From NCBI RefSeq assembly GCF_007746075.1, contig NZ_CP036339.1:1178001-1242000 (forward strand): a stretch of DNA of 64,000 bases, given 5' to 3'. Positions within the stretch are counted from its first letter, which is position 1; each line of letters starts with the position of its first letter. The position numbers were made by a program, and so were the translations under genes. This document shows, one piece after another, positions 9,934-17,617 of the stretch. The notes beneath the pieces are model-generated. The model was not told where the DNA came from, made no database searches, and worked only from the letters and a program-made list of their open reading frames with translations. Origin of the DNA: Lacipirellula limnantheis. Lineage in GTDB: Bacteria; Planctomycetota; Planctomycetia; Pirellulales; Lacipirellulaceae.

Positions 9934-11047
9934 GGCTAAGCGTCGACCTCTTCTGAGAGAGCATGGTCAGTTGTGGAGAAGTCGTCGCGACATCGAACGT
10001 CAACTGTTCGCCGCCTCGTACGCCTGTCCAGAGATTGGCCTGTGCAATGGCGAGCAGCGTCCGACGGCAGCGGGGGCAGATCCACTGGTAGTGCTCGACG
10101 GTTTCGTCAGTCAACTCGTAGCGATAGCCCAATCGCTGTTCGACTTCGATCAGGTCCTCGACATGCATGCGCGAGGCAAAATCCTCGTCGCAGCGGCGAC
10201 AGATGGCTCGTTCGGAGCGGGCGCCAATCTCTTTGTAGAAGCTGACGCCGAGTTGGGCCGGACGCTGAAAAATGTGAAAGAACTTGCCGAACGGGAGCCA
10301 CAATAGCGTGAGAATCACCGTCACCGCGTGCAAGATGGCAATGAAATCGTAGCCATACCCTCGCATCCAGGTATAGCTTGCCGTGAGCATGAGCCCTGTG
10401 ACGCTAATGGCGAACAACGCGATGAGCGGAAGATAGTCCTCGCCAAACTGTTGCAAGGCCGCGGCTCCGTGATCCGTCATGCGGCGTTTCATCGCGAGCA
10501 TGACGCCGGCAATCACCAGGAACGAAGCCCAAACCAGCCCATGAAACACGATGAAACCGATCCAGGAATGAATCGGGAAAGCCAACGTAGGAAAACCGAA
10601 GACGAAGGCGCGGTAAGACTGGAGGTCGCCCGGGACGGTGGCGAAGTGGACCCAGCCGAAAACCAAAGGGAAGGTAATCGCCGCCGCGAGCACACAGCCC
10701 CACATCAGCAGCCAGTGCGCGGCGCCGCGGAGTTTGCTGCGTCGCCAAATGAACGCATTGAGTGCAAACATGACGCCGACTCGACGCGTTAACTGAATCA
10801 GGTTCAGGCCAAGGTGACGCGGCTGCAGAAAGAGTTGCCAACCGCGGACCCAGTAACGCCATGTCGGCGGTCGTTGCAGCCACATGGCGTAGCGATACGC
10901 GATGCCGAAGGTAGCGAACAATGTCGCAAAGGTATAACCAACGAGAGCGGCGTCGAAATGCGCTAGATTGCGCGAACCAAGAACGATCAACACGGCCAAC
11001 GCGGACGTGATGGCTATGCCGCAGAGGATCGCGCGTGCCCGTTCCAT
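9923..11047 (-). CDS. NarI/DsrM-like b-type cytochrome with CXXC tail
   Basis: A 374-residue integral membrane protein with six or so helices in its first 270 residues. Candidate heme b histidines lie in [25 protein letters not shown] and ILHAVTV plus [10 protein letters not shown], as in NarI/DsrM/HdrE-type quinol-oxidising subunits. After the last helix comes a soluble tail with two CXXC pairs (ICRRCDEDF and WICPRCRR, about 40 residues apart), a zinc-ribbon or rubredoxin-like arrangement I do not know from NarI. It is the first gene of the electron-transfer block and overlaps the nitrate reductase gene by 11 bases. Inferred role: take electrons from menaquinol and pass them to the Rieske/ferredoxin/Mo subunits. 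No strong SD is visible before the ATG. Confidence 0.75.
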   Translation of the reverse strand: MERARAILCGIAITSALAVLIVLGSRNLAHFDAALVGYTFATLFATFGIAYRYAMWLQRPPTWRYWVRGWQLFLQPRHLGLNLIQLTRRVGVMFALNAFIWRRSKLRGAAHWLLMWGCVLAAAITFPLVFGWVHFATVPGDLQSYRAFVFGFPTLAFPIHSWIGFIVFHGLVWASFLVIAGVMLAMKRRMTDHGAAALQQFGEDYLPLIALFAISVTGLMLTASYTWMRGYGYDFIAILHAVTVILTLLWLPFGKFFHIFQRPAQLGVSFYKEIGARSERAICRRCDEDFASRMHVEDLIEVEQRLGYRYELTDETVEHYQWICPRCRRTLLAIAQANLWTGVRGGEQLTFDVATTSPQLTMLSQKRSTLSHGD

Positions 11048-11095
11048 CGATTCGCATCCAACCGAACAGTTTGTGGTCGATAAGGTCCCAAAACT

Positions 11096-11109
11096 CTGAT
11101 CGAGATCAT
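11096..11109 (-). promoter_or_regulatory. FNR/DNR-like dyad before the cytochrome b gene
   Basis: CTGAT-CGAG-ATCAT matches the FNR consensus TTGAT-N4-ATCAA at 8 of 10 half-site positions, with the TGAT-N4-ATCA core intact. It lies 49-62 bases upstream of the start codon, compatible with a site at -41.5 of a start point near 11061. The expected -10 hexamer (CAAACT) is a poor match, so the call is moderate. A CRP/FNR-type regulator would fit anaerobic nitrate respiration; none is encoded in the window. Confidence 0.4.
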
Positions 11110-11124
11110 CGGAGTCGCCGACCG

Positions 11125-11460
11125 CTAGCTTTGTACTGCTCCAGATTTCAATAGCAGCAGCAACATGACGACTGGAGTCTTCGCGCGAATGCTATGCGGG
11201 GTGTGTGGCGGCATGTGAATCCAGCAGCCGGGTCCTGCAGCGATCGGATCCGAGCCGAGCGTCACGTCCGCCTCGCCTGAAAGGAAGTGCATTACCGCCG
11301 GCGTCGCCGCGGTATGCTCTGAAAGCTCTTGGCCGGCTGCGAACCCAAACAGCACAGCCTTCAAATGGTCGTCTTGGTGGATGGTGTGGCTGAGCGTTCC
11401 GTCCGGCGGAAGCGCGACGGTATCTACGAGGTCGGCGATGACTTTGTAGCTGGCTTGCAT
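11125..11460 (-). CDS. Cupin-domain protein
   Basis: A 111-residue single-domain cupin. HTIHQDDH and the following strand give the first half, and [17 protein letters not shown] the second, with several histidines available for a metal. The ATG at 11460 lies two bases after the stop of the methyltransferase gene, so the two are co-translated. The protein ends 77 bases before the cytochrome b start. Small cupins of this kind can be metal-dependent sensors, isomerases or dioxygenases; the substrate is unknown. Its place at the head of the nitrate cluster suggests a linked accessory role, which is inference. Confidence 0.82.
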   Translation of the reverse strand: MQASYKVIADLVDTVALPPDGTLSHTIHQDDHLKAVLFGFAAGQELSEHTAATPAVMHFLSGEADVTLGSDPIAAGPGCWIHMPPHTPHSIRAKTPVVMLLLLLKSGAVQS

Positions 11461-11462
11461 GA

Positions 11463-12272
11463 TCAGTCTTCCTTCGTCTTGATAGCCACGATGGCGACGG
11501 CGGCCAGATGGCGCCGATACTTGCGGAACACACAGCGCATCGTAAGCACGCGGCGGCGAGCAGCGGGCGTCCGGGCCACATTGAATGCAAATCGCAGCGC
11601 GCGTGGCAACCCTTCATCGCGAATGACGCGAAGCGGTTCCAATAAATGCATCGGCGCCAAGTCAACGTTGGAGATGACGAAGCCCGCCGATTCCAACAGC
11701 GCACGCCATTCTGCAAGAGTCAGCGGTCGTACGCCCACGTGAATCTCATCCGATAGATCGGCTGCGATCGCATGGCGGATCTCGCCAGGAACATCATCCG
11801 GCTGCAAGCAGAGCTCGTGAATTCCGTACCGTCCGTCGGCACGCAGCAGTCGAGCAGCCTCGTTCACGATCTTGGCTTTGGCGGAAGGCGGTTGCATCGA
11901 GAGCATCGCTTCGCCATACACGACGGTGGCCGACTCGCTCCCGAGTCCGGTCTGCTCGGCCGTTCCGGGAACGCATCGCTGATGCGGGCCCGTAAGGAGT
12001 CGGCTCACTTCCGACGCGGCAGCCTGATCCCGTTCAACTGCGGTGTAAGTGGCGGGACGACGCGTCAGCGTCAAGCGAGTCGTTTCCCCGAGCCCGGGCG
12101 CGAACTCGACAACATCGTCGATCGGTTCAATTTGGAGTTCCCGAAGCAGTCGCTCCGTTAACTCGCGACCACCGGGGCGCAGCACGCGCTTGCCCATCTT
12201 GGCTAGCAACCAATGTCCAGGCATTTTCGCGACTGTTTCGATACGCGGAACGGCGCCAAGTGGGTGACTCAT
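11463..12272 (-). CDS. Class I SAM-dependent methyltransferase
   Basis: A 269-residue protein. The ATG at 12272 is chosen over a 102-codon upstream extension because GGGAGG lies 5-6 bases before it and the extension is not protein-like. The SAM-binding motif I is VVEFAPGLGETTRL, followed by an acidic end-of-strand-2 region TAVERD, AEQTGL as motif II and ATVVYGEAMLSM. This resembles UbiE/Coq5-type small-molecule methyltransferases. The C-terminal 60 residues are basic (RRRVLTMRCVFRKYRRH). It is coupled to the cupin gene and precedes the nitrate cluster on the same strand. Substrate unknown. Confidence 0.82.
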   Translation of the reverse strand: MSHPLGAVPRIETVAKMPGHWLLAKMGKRVLRPGGRELTERLLRELQIEPIDDVVEFAPGLGETTRLTLTRRPATYTAVERDQAAASEVSRLLTGPHQRCVPGTAEQTGLGSESATVVYGEAMLSMQPPSAKAKIVNEAARLLRADGRYGIHELCLQPDDVPGEIRHAIAADLSDEIHVGVRPLTLAEWRALLESAGFVISNVDLAPMHLLEPLRVIRDEGLPRALRFAFNVARTPAARRRVLTMRCVFRKYRRHLAAVAIVAIKTKED

Positions 12273-12408
12273 CAGTTCCTCCCTAGGCGGCGATTCAAGA
12301 TGTTTCTCATGGGTCAGGTCGGAGGCTTTCGGCCAGGGGAATGAAGGACGTGCGTTTGGCGCCGGCTCCGGTGGCGGCTTGGCATCTGTCACCTCATCGA
12401 CCTCGCTA

Positions 12409-12436
12409 ATTCTACACCTGTACGTATATGTTTCAA
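12409..12436 (-). promoter_or_regulatory. Sigma70-like promoter for the methyltransferase-cupin transcript
   Basis: On the minus strand TTGAAA (12436-12431), a 16-base spacer and TAGAAT (12414-12409) match -35 and -10 consensus at 5 of 6 positions each. The predicted start near 12402 leaves a leader of about 130 bases. The sequence around it is AT-richer than its surroundings. Whether the transcript continues into the nitrate genes is not shown by sequence, since the next gap also holds an FNR-like site. Confidence 0.55.
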
Positions 12437-12592
12437 GTCGTGTATTATTTTGAGAGGAGGTGACTTGAGGCTTAGAGCACGGTGCCTTCGGCATTGCGAT
12501 TCGTCGTCCGCGGCGACTTATGGGCCGCAAATGTTCCGTCGAGCACGGCTGATATTTAAAAAATAGGATGTCGATCAATCACCTAAGTCTGC

Positions 12593-12631
12593 AAAAAACT
12601 TTAGAGCCGGGCACGCTGCCCAGCTCTAAAG
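12593..12631 (-). terminator. Intrinsic terminator of the minus-strand island genes
   Basis: A 15-bp stem with one mismatch (CTTTAGAGCCGGGCA at 12599-12613 and TGCCCAGCTCTAAAG at 12617-12631) closes a CGC loop. On the minus strand it is followed by a run of six T (complement of 12593-12598). It stands 21 bases downstream of the hypothetical gene ending at 12652. Confidence 0.85.
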
Positions 12632-12651
12632 TCGTAGAATCCGGCCGTCGG

Positions 12652-13419
12652 TCAAGCAACCGTTGCCGTGGCTTCGTCCGCACAACGAGTCTGAGAGCCG
12701 AGTCCCGAAGCGTCGCGAATAGCGTTTGCGATTAGCTGCGTCGGGACCGCCTGACGAGTTGGAAATTGAGCGACCTCGGCAAACATTGCTGTCGCGCGGC
12801 CCAGATCGTCATTGACCCACCGAAGTGGGAATAGCACGAGCCCGTCGTGTTCGCGCCGAAACTTCGCGAGCATAGCCTGAGGGTTCATGCCAAACTTGGC
12901 GCAAAGGGCTTCGAACTCCGGTCCGCAGCCGATCACGCCGTCTGCAACGCTGCGGTGGAACCCAGCCCAAACAGCGGGCATCTTCATCGTCGCCTGCCGC
13001 AATCGCTGCGGGTGCGACTTGGCCTGCTCAATCCGGTGATCGAGCCGCATTGCGAGCGCCAACAGCTGAGCGCTGCGCAAATCAATCCGCATCCCCCTGG
13101 CGAACGGCTGTGGACGCAACATGAGATCTTTGCGGAACAACGTGTTCGTGGACGAGAACCATTGAATCTCGCCGTTGGCAATGACCTCAGGGCGATATCC
13201 AACAACCCGAACGGCCGTCCGACCTCCGTCAAAATATTCGTCTTGGACGACCACGATCGCCAACCGCGACATTTCCACGAAATCACCCGTGCGTGGGCAG
13301 TCCAGCATCCAGCCGACGGCCGCTGCACACCGCAGCGGTCGTGGCACGCGCGGTGCCGCGCGGATGCTCATTTGCTTGCGCCATCGACGCCTCAACTCAG
13401 TTCCAGTCACTGCGTACAT
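12652..13419 (-). CDS. Hypothetical protein of the island
   Basis: A 255-residue soluble protein I do not recognise. The ATG at 13419 (MYAVTGTELRRRWRKQM) has GGGAG about 7 bases upstream; the longer frame reaching 13701 overlaps the small gene at 13457 and is rejected. The N-terminus is basic with many Arg. The middle holds strand-like segments (SRLAIVVVQDEYFDGG, VRVVGYRPE) and the second half is helical with FEALCAKFGMNPQAMLAKF. No membrane segment or catalytic motif stands out. It is downstream of, and probably co-transcribed with, the 69-residue gene, and is followed by a good terminator. Base composition and context place it in the mobile island. Confidence 0.6.
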   Translation of the reverse strand: MYAVTGTELRRRWRKQMSIRAAPRVPRPLRCAAAVGWMLDCPRTGDFVEMSRLAIVVVQDEYFDGGRTAVRVVGYRPEVIANGEIQWFSSTNTLFRKDLMLRPQPFARGMRIDLRSAQLLALAMRLDHRIEQAKSHPQRLRQATMKMPAVWAGFHRSVADGVIGCGPEFEALCAKFGMNPQAMLAKFRREHDGLVLFPLRWVNDDLGRATAMFAEVAQFPTRQAVPTQLIANAIRDASGLGSQTRCADEATATVA

Positions 13420-13456
13420 TGTCGGTCTCCCTCTATTTGACGAACGGATCGATGCA

Positions 13457-13666
13457 CTATTCACGGATGGCCCCGTCCCAGTCGAGATACGGAAGCCCAA
13501 TCGCAGGCTCGGGATCGAAGTCGACGTCGATCGGGTTCGCGCTTGAAAAGCCGCGCGTGGCGATTGTGAACCGCGATTCGCCGGTCGCTGCCGCGACCGC
13601 GTTGGTAAGCGCCCGCTGATCGGCGCGGATGAGCCCCGCTGGGGCACGACTCTGACACAACTCCAT
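13457..13666 (-). CDS. Small hypothetical protein of the island
   Basis: A 69-residue frame starting at ATG 13666 with AAGGAG 8 bases upstream, which is the main evidence that it is real. The sequence is soluble and mildly acidic toward the C-terminus (NPIDVDFDPEPAIG). It ends 37 bases before the next gene on the same strand, so the two form a short operon. No family is recognised. Confidence 0.55.
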   Translation of the reverse strand: MELCQSRAPAGLIRADQRALTNAVAAATGESRFTIATRGFSSANPIDVDFDPEPAIGLPYLDWDGAIRE

Positions 13667-13690
13667 TGCACGCTCCTTTCAGGATGAGGA

Positions 13691-13715
13691 AGGCTTCCCA
13701 ACTACGAGGAAGCCT
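13691..13715. other. 8-bp hairpin in a divergent intergenic region
   Basis: AGGCTTCC and GGAAGCCT pair perfectly around a 9-base loop. The site lies between the divergent starts at 13666 (minus) and 13887 (plus), 25 bases upstream of the minus gene, so it may be an operator or leader hairpin. Nothing else is seen in this 220-base gap. Confidence 0.4.
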
Positions 13716-13886
13716 GCGGGCTAATCGCTCCGCAATCCTTTATGCCGCGTTCGACCCGTCGATTTAGCCAACGCGCTTTGTAGTTCCATCGCGGCACGCG
13801 AAGCGTTGCCGTGGTCCCGTCCCACACTGCTGCCCCGTCATACGCGGGTGCTGCTAGTCCCCTTCACCTGTACTCGAAAGGAATCT

Positions 13887-14090
13887 ATGCCCCGCGAAAG
13901 GCCAGAAAAGAAATCACCGCCTACCGAACAGCGAGATGCCGTCGATCAATTCCTTGATCTGCTCGCGCGATTGATTGCGAGAGAGCATCTCCGGAAATCG
14001 CGAGAAGAGTTGCCCGCACCGGCGCAGGTCGAAGAGGGCACAACCAAAACCTCACGGAGGAATGCGAATGCTAGTAAGAAGGCCACCTAG
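13887..14090 (+). CDS. Small hypothetical protein
   Basis: A 67-residue, highly charged protein (MPRERPEKKSPPTEQRDAVD, a helical middle LDLLARLIAREHLRKSREEL, and a Lys/Thr-rich tail). The ATG at 13887 is preceded by AAAGGA with 6-base spacing; an upstream ATG at 13806 has no SD. It overlaps the next gene by 23 bases. No family is recognised. The single amphipathic helix could mediate protein contacts. Confidence 0.5.
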   Translation: MPRERPEKKSPPTEQRDAVDQFLDLLARLIAREHLRKSREELPAPAQVEEGTTKTSRRNANASKKAT

Positions 14091-14622
14091 TCCCGATGAA
14101 CAGAACGCCTACTATCAAGCGGGGGCGGCGGTGATCGCCCGCCACTACGATATCCCGGTGCTCCGCGTGGCGCTGGAAGGCGGCTCAGGGGCCGGTTCGC
14201 TGCCAAAGCTTGCGCCGCTGGAACTGCTGTGCGTTAAGTGCCAGTCTTCGGCGAAGCGCACCGGCCTTATTGAAAGTTACGTCACCACCCTCTTGGCGGC
14301 CTCAGTTGGGCGGCTGCTTCACGTTGAGCAATGCTTCGGTTATCAACGCCAATGCAATGGGCAAAAGCATCTGGAGCGTCGGGCGATGCTCAGCGCCCTG
14401 CACGGGGATGATCCCTTAAGTGACCGAGCGTGTTACCTTGCCTTCACCCAGCTCACAGCTTGCGACGGGGGCGACGCGGACGCGACTGTTATGCGCCTTT
14501 GGCGGCAGGCTAACCGACTCCTGCGCGCGGGTCCGCACTGCCAGTTTCACCAGAATTTGGCCCTTAGTTTGATGAAGTCGCGAGAGCTCTTCGTGGCGGA
14601 GATCTTGGAGGCAATGGATTGA
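14068..14622 (+). CDS. Degenerate M41-peptidase-like protein
   Basis: A 184-residue protein. The ATG at 14068 is used because GGAGG (14056-14060) is 7 bases away; the ATG at 14062 is too close. Residues about 11-30 (AYYQAGAAVIARHYDIPVLR) align by eye with the zinc helix of small M41/FtsH-like peptidases, whose form is HEAGHAVVA, but the motif here is YQAGA: both histidines and the glutamate are gone. The following SVGRLLHVEQCFGYQ also resembles the region after the active site. If the relation is right it is a catalytically dead homologue. Otherwise it is an island protein of unknown function. Confidence 0.45.
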   Translation: MLVRRPPSPDEQNAYYQAGAAVIARHYDIPVLRVALEGGSGAGSLPKLAPLELLCVKCQSSAKRTGLIESYVTTLLAASVGRLLHVEQCFGYQRQCNGQKHLERRAMLSALHGDDPLSDRACYLAFTQLTACDGGDADATVMRLWRQANRLLRAGPHCQFHQNLALSLMKSRELFVAEILEAMD

Positions 14623-14964
14623 GACGCGGTAGAGGCCTGCGCCGGGCAGACAGAGCTTGGCCTTCCTTTGCGAGCTTGCACGATAATCGCTTTGCGCCAA
14701 CAGGAAGTTGTCCGCCCTGAGACGACGTCGCAGCCAGCCAACCATGACTTCCGAGTTAGACCCGCACGAGTACCGTAGCCCTCCGCTAGATCCACGGCGA
14801 ACGGGTAATGTGTAGCCGAATTATGTGGCGGTTGATTCTCAGGGACATTGGGCTTTGGAACAGCGAGATGTTTTGAATAAAATAAGTGTGAAGTTCTGAC
14901 CGTGCTGGAATTCGCTTGAATCGTCGGCGAGCTCATAGTCTTTGCTCACTTCTCGAAATTAGGT
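14623..14964. other. Intergenic, island
   Basis: This 342-base stretch between two plus-strand genes has lower G+C than the core. No convincing small gene, RNA or terminator is seen. A weak AT-rich patch (TTTTGAATAAAATAAG, 14872-14887) may carry a promoter for the following gene. Confidence 0.4.
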
Positions 14965-15744
14965 GTGCTGGTGCGAAAGGCGTTACCTCAAGATGTTGAG
15001 GCCCTTAGGATCCTCCTCAAGACGAGTCAGGATGCTCTCGTCGCACTTATCAGTCAGCGCCGGCGCTTGGCGCAAGTCGAGGAAATCGCGATTCAATCTG
15101 CCGATGAGTCCATCTCCGGTGATGAAATTTCTCACCGGCTTGCTCTGATCGGTGATGCCGAAGTACGCGCTATGGCGAGCGATCTCTCTGACTTTACACT
15201 TCTATCGCAATTCATCGGTGACGCTGATTGGGATCAAGCCATGAGGCCCGCGAATCTGGCGAACATTCTGCAGACTGATGTGAGCCCAGAGACGCGAATG
15301 AACGATTCGCTTTCAGGAAAAGACTCTTTTGCGCTCTGGATGCATCGGTTGCGAACGGAGTCGGCTATGAGCATGATCGAACTCCTGACTAAGCTTCGGG
15401 ATGACGTTCTGGAGGCGCTCGAACCAGGATCGGTGATAACTGAAAAACCGCGATGGAATAACGATGCATGCACGCTGACATTCCGTGGGGTCACGGTGCG
15501 ACAGCTAAAATCGAATGCGGACCGACCAAGACAAGTACTGAACATTTTCGAAGCTCAGCAGTGGCCTACACGGATTGAGTTGTCAGCGGCGTGGGACGAC
15601 AGCGATGTTCGACAAGTAGTGCAGACGCTCAACAAGGGCCTGAGTGACCTTCAATTCTACGCCGCAAACGAAAGGGGACCGGGCAAGGTTTTGTTGCCTG
15701 GTATGAAATGGTTGCCCTGCGCAACCCCTGCGCAAGCCCCTTAG
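14965..15744 (+). CDS. Hypothetical protein with C-terminal winged-helix-like domain
   Basis: A 259-residue protein. The start is uncertain: GTG at 14965, or GTG at 14971, which has AGGTG slightly better placed. The first 150 residues are helical and acidic with no recognised domain. The C-terminal 80 residues (LTFRGVTVRQLK, then NIFEAQQWPTRIEL, VRQVVQTLNKGL and IQFY-like LQFYAANERG) match a small domain I associate with planctomycete hypothetical proteins near mobile genes, probably a winged helix. It precedes the excisionase and integrase genes, so a regulatory role in the element is plausible but unproven. Confidence 0.55.
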   Translation: MLVRKALPQDVEALRILLKTSQDALVALISQRRRLAQVEEIAIQSADESISGDEISHRLALIGDAEVRAMASDLSDFTLLSQFIGDADWDQAMRPANLANILQTDVSPETRMNDSLSGKDSFALWMHRLRTESAMSMIELLTKLRDDVLEALEPGSVITEKPRWNNDACTLTFRGVTVRQLKSNADRPRQVLNIFEAQQWPTRIELSAAWDDSDVRQVVQTLNKGLSDLQFYAANERGPGKVLLPGMKWLPCATPAQAP

Positions 15745-15855
15745 ACGCGCCGCCTCACGCCGCCGAAAATATCCCTGAGTAGGGGAACTCGGCGGTACTT
15801 CTTCCAGATCGATGTCTGGCTGCCGACTTCCCGCCCAGCGAGTGGGAGGAAGGCT

Positions 15856-16080
15856 GTGAGAATGACGCTTGAGGAGGCTCGCGAACTGCTGCGAGGAAGC
15901 GAGTATCCCCCGATCTTGCGCGCGGACGAGGCCGCGGCGCTGCTGCGCGTCCCGCTGAAGACCCTGTACGCATGGGTCGCATCAGGCCGGTTGAAAGAAA
16001 GCTGCACGAAGAAAGGGAAGCGGTTGCTGTTTTCGCGGGACCGCTTAGTCCAATCAATTTTCAACGGTAAGGAGAAGTAA
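15856..16080 (+). CDS. Excisionase-like helix-turn-helix protein
   Basis: A 74-residue DNA-binding protein of the MerR/excisionase (HTH_17) type: LRADEAAALLRVPLKTLYAW forms the helix-turn-helix and ASGRLKESCTKKGKRLLFSR the wing, followed by a short basic tail. Translation begins at GTG 15856 or ATG 15862; GGAGGAAGG at 15845-15853 serves either. It lies immediately upstream of the tyrosine recombinase, the usual xis-int order. Inferred role: directionality factor or repressor of the integrase. Confidence 0.8.
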   Translation: MRMTLEEARELLRGSEYPPILRADEAAALLRVPLKTLYAWVASGRLKESCTKKGKRLLFSRDRLVQSIFNGKEK

Positions 16081-16126
16081 ACTGTCGAGTCGTAATGAGG
16101 AGCCCATCCGCATCGGTCGCGTACTG

Positions 16127-17206
16127 ATGTACCGGAAGGGGAAAGCTAAGACCTATTGGGTCAGATTTTGGTGTAATGGCGCCGACCACAAGTTTTCACT
16201 GAAAACGCGATACAAAAGCGAGGCGCGTAAGAAGGCCACAGAGATCGCCGCACAGGTTGAAGCAGGCAACTTTCAGAAGACTGCGTTAGAACCTGAGCAG
16301 GCCCTGGCAATGAGCGATGGAGTACAGCAGTACATCCGTTACCTGCAGTCAGAAGGCAGAGCCCCGAAAACGTGGGGACGGTACCTTGGCGAATTGAAAA
16401 GCTTCACGGAATTTACGGCGACGCGAGGCGCCACGCGGATGGATGCGATCACCATGCTGCACCTTGACGACTATCGGGATCATCGTCGCCAGTCATGCAA
16501 GCCACGTACCGTCCATCATGAGTCCGTCGTCATCAAGCAGTTTTTTCGTTGGTGCCGTCGTCGCAACCTGATCGCAATCAATCCGGTTGCGGATTATGAG
16601 TTGCAGAAGCCGCGCCCAGCCAAAATGCCGAAACCGACAAACGAGCAAGTACGGCAAGTCCTTCGCGCGGCGGTGGAACCGCGGATGACGCAGTACGCCG
16701 TCCTCGCGTTTACTGGAATGCGCGTTAGCGAAATGCAGCACCTCTTGCTTTCGGACGTTGACTTGGAGGGCAACTGGGTCAGTATCGTGTCCCGAGCGGG
16801 TGCCCGGACCAAGACCCAGATGGATTGGCGAGTGCCTATTCATCCGATCTTACGCGAACTGCTACTCGCCCTTCCCAAGGGTAAACGAAAGTGGCTGTTC
16901 ACGGCGGCGCGTAGCTCCAAGTTTCCCAATGGCGATCATTGGCTCAACGTTAAGACAATTAACGATGAGTTCAAGGCACTGCTAAAAACGCTGAGCATTC
17001 CGGCAGGCCGCGATCAGGACGGGTTCACCATCCATAGCCTGCGAGGGTTTTTCAAAAGTCACTGCGTCAACCATGGCGTCCCCCGCGAGGTCGTCGATAG
17101 CTGGCAGGGGCATACGATGCGCGCCACGGCGTCAGACATGTACTATTGCCTGCCCGATGACGTGAGTCAGGACTGGATGGCAAAGGTTCCGTTCAGTCTG
17201 GAATAA
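16127..17206 (+). CDS. Tyrosine recombinase / phage-type integrase
   Basis: A 359-residue integrase with a short N-terminal arm, a SAM-like core-binding domain (about residues 65-150) and the catalytic domain. Catalytic residues visible: Arg199 (FTGMRVSEM), His303 and Arg306 (HSLRGFF), His329 (WQGH) and Tyr339 or Tyr340 (SDMYY). The ATG at 16127 has no SD. A CTG at 16082 in the same frame would add 15 residues (ending RIGRVL) and has AAGGAG 7 bases upstream, so the true start may be that CTG. It ends just before a strong terminator and about 320 bases from tRNA-Ser, consistent with tRNA-targeted integration. Confidence 0.9.
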   Translation: MYRKGKAKTYWVRFWCNGADHKFSLKTRYKSEARKKATEIAAQVEAGNFQKTALEPEQALAMSDGVQQYIRYLQSEGRAPKTWGRYLGELKSFTEFTATRGATRMDAITMLHLDDYRDHRRQSCKPRTVHHESVVIKQFFRWCRRRNLIAINPVADYELQKPRPAKMPKPTNEQVRQVLRAAVEPRMTQYAVLAFTGMRVSEMQHLLLSDVDLEGNWVSIVSRAGARTKTQMDWRVPIHPILRELLLALPKGKRKWLFTAARSSKFPNGDHWLNVKTINDEFKALLKTLSIPAGRDQDGFTIHSLRGFFKSHCVNHGVPREVVDSWQGHTMRATASDMYYCLPDDVSQDWMAKVPFSLE

Positions 17207-17215
17207 AATAGTCTA

Positions 17216-17250
17216 GCGGCGGCCCCGCAGGTGGGGCCGCCGCGATTTTT
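17216..17250 (+). terminator. Intrinsic terminator after the integrase
   Basis: GCGGCGGCCCC (17216-17226) pairs perfectly with GGGGCCGCCGC (17233-17243) around GCAGGT and is followed by GATTTTT. It starts 10 bases after the integrase stop codon. Confidence 0.9.
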
Positions 17251-17296
17251 GGGCGTTTCAACCGCCCTCAAGAGCAATCAAGGAAAGTGAGGAGAC

Positions 17297-17617
17297 ATGA
17301 CTATCAAAACAATCGTCTTCGCAATGGTCGTAGCAACCGTAACGAGTCTGGCCGCGATGCTCGCGCCGATGCCAGCGGTCGAACTCCCCGGGGAAAAGCG
17401 ATGGGCGGCAAATCAGGGTGTTGCCGTTAACCTGGACAAATCCCGGACAGCTGCAGGACGTCAAAACGAAAACAACCCGCAAGTCCTTAGCTATCAGGCA
17501 CTTGCGGGCTGCTCAGAATTGCCAGCGGAGAGGACAGGATTCGAACCTGCGAACCAGGTTTCCCCGGTCACCGATTTAGCAAACCGGCGCATTCGACCAC
17601 TCTGCCACCTCTCCTGA
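17297..17617 (+). CDS. Doubtful ORF running antisense through tRNA-Ser
   Basis: A 106-codon frame. Its first 28 residues look like a signal peptide (MTIKTIVFAMVVATVTSLAA) and AAGGAAAG lies 9 bases upstream. From residue 77 on it is the antisense translation of tRNA-Ser (RTGFEPAN is the typical signature). Either it is a small exported island protein whose original end was lost at the attachment site, or it is not a gene. Confidence 0.25.
   Translation: MTIKTIVFAMVVATVTSLAAMLAPMPAVELPGEKRWAANQGVAVNLDKSRTAAGRQNENNPQVLSYQALAGCSELPAERTGFEPANQVSPVTDLANRRIRPLCHLS
17526..17614 (-). tRNA. tRNA-Ser (GCU)
   Basis: An 89-base type II tRNA. Acceptor GGAGAGG (17614-17608) pairs with CCTCTCC (17533-17527) and the discriminator is G. 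The anticodon loop TTGCTAA gives GCU, read as serine AGC/AGU. A long variable arm and the T-arm GGTTCGAATCC are present. CCA is not encoded. Its 3' end faces the integrase, the usual orientation for a tRNA attachment site. Confidence 0.95.

Noticed and set aside
7687..11047. Classical Nar (narGHJI) or periplasmic Nap (napDAGHBC) operon
   Set aside because: No narJ, no Tat signal on the catalytic subunit, no napB/napD; gene set differs.
11000..14000. Left copy of the tRNA-Ser 3' end as an attachment site
   Set aside because: Read by eye for TTCGAATCC/GGATTCGAA-type sequence; none found.
17297..17617. Exported protein encoded through tRNA-Ser
   Set aside because: From residue 77 it is antisense tRNA; kept only as a doubtful ORF.
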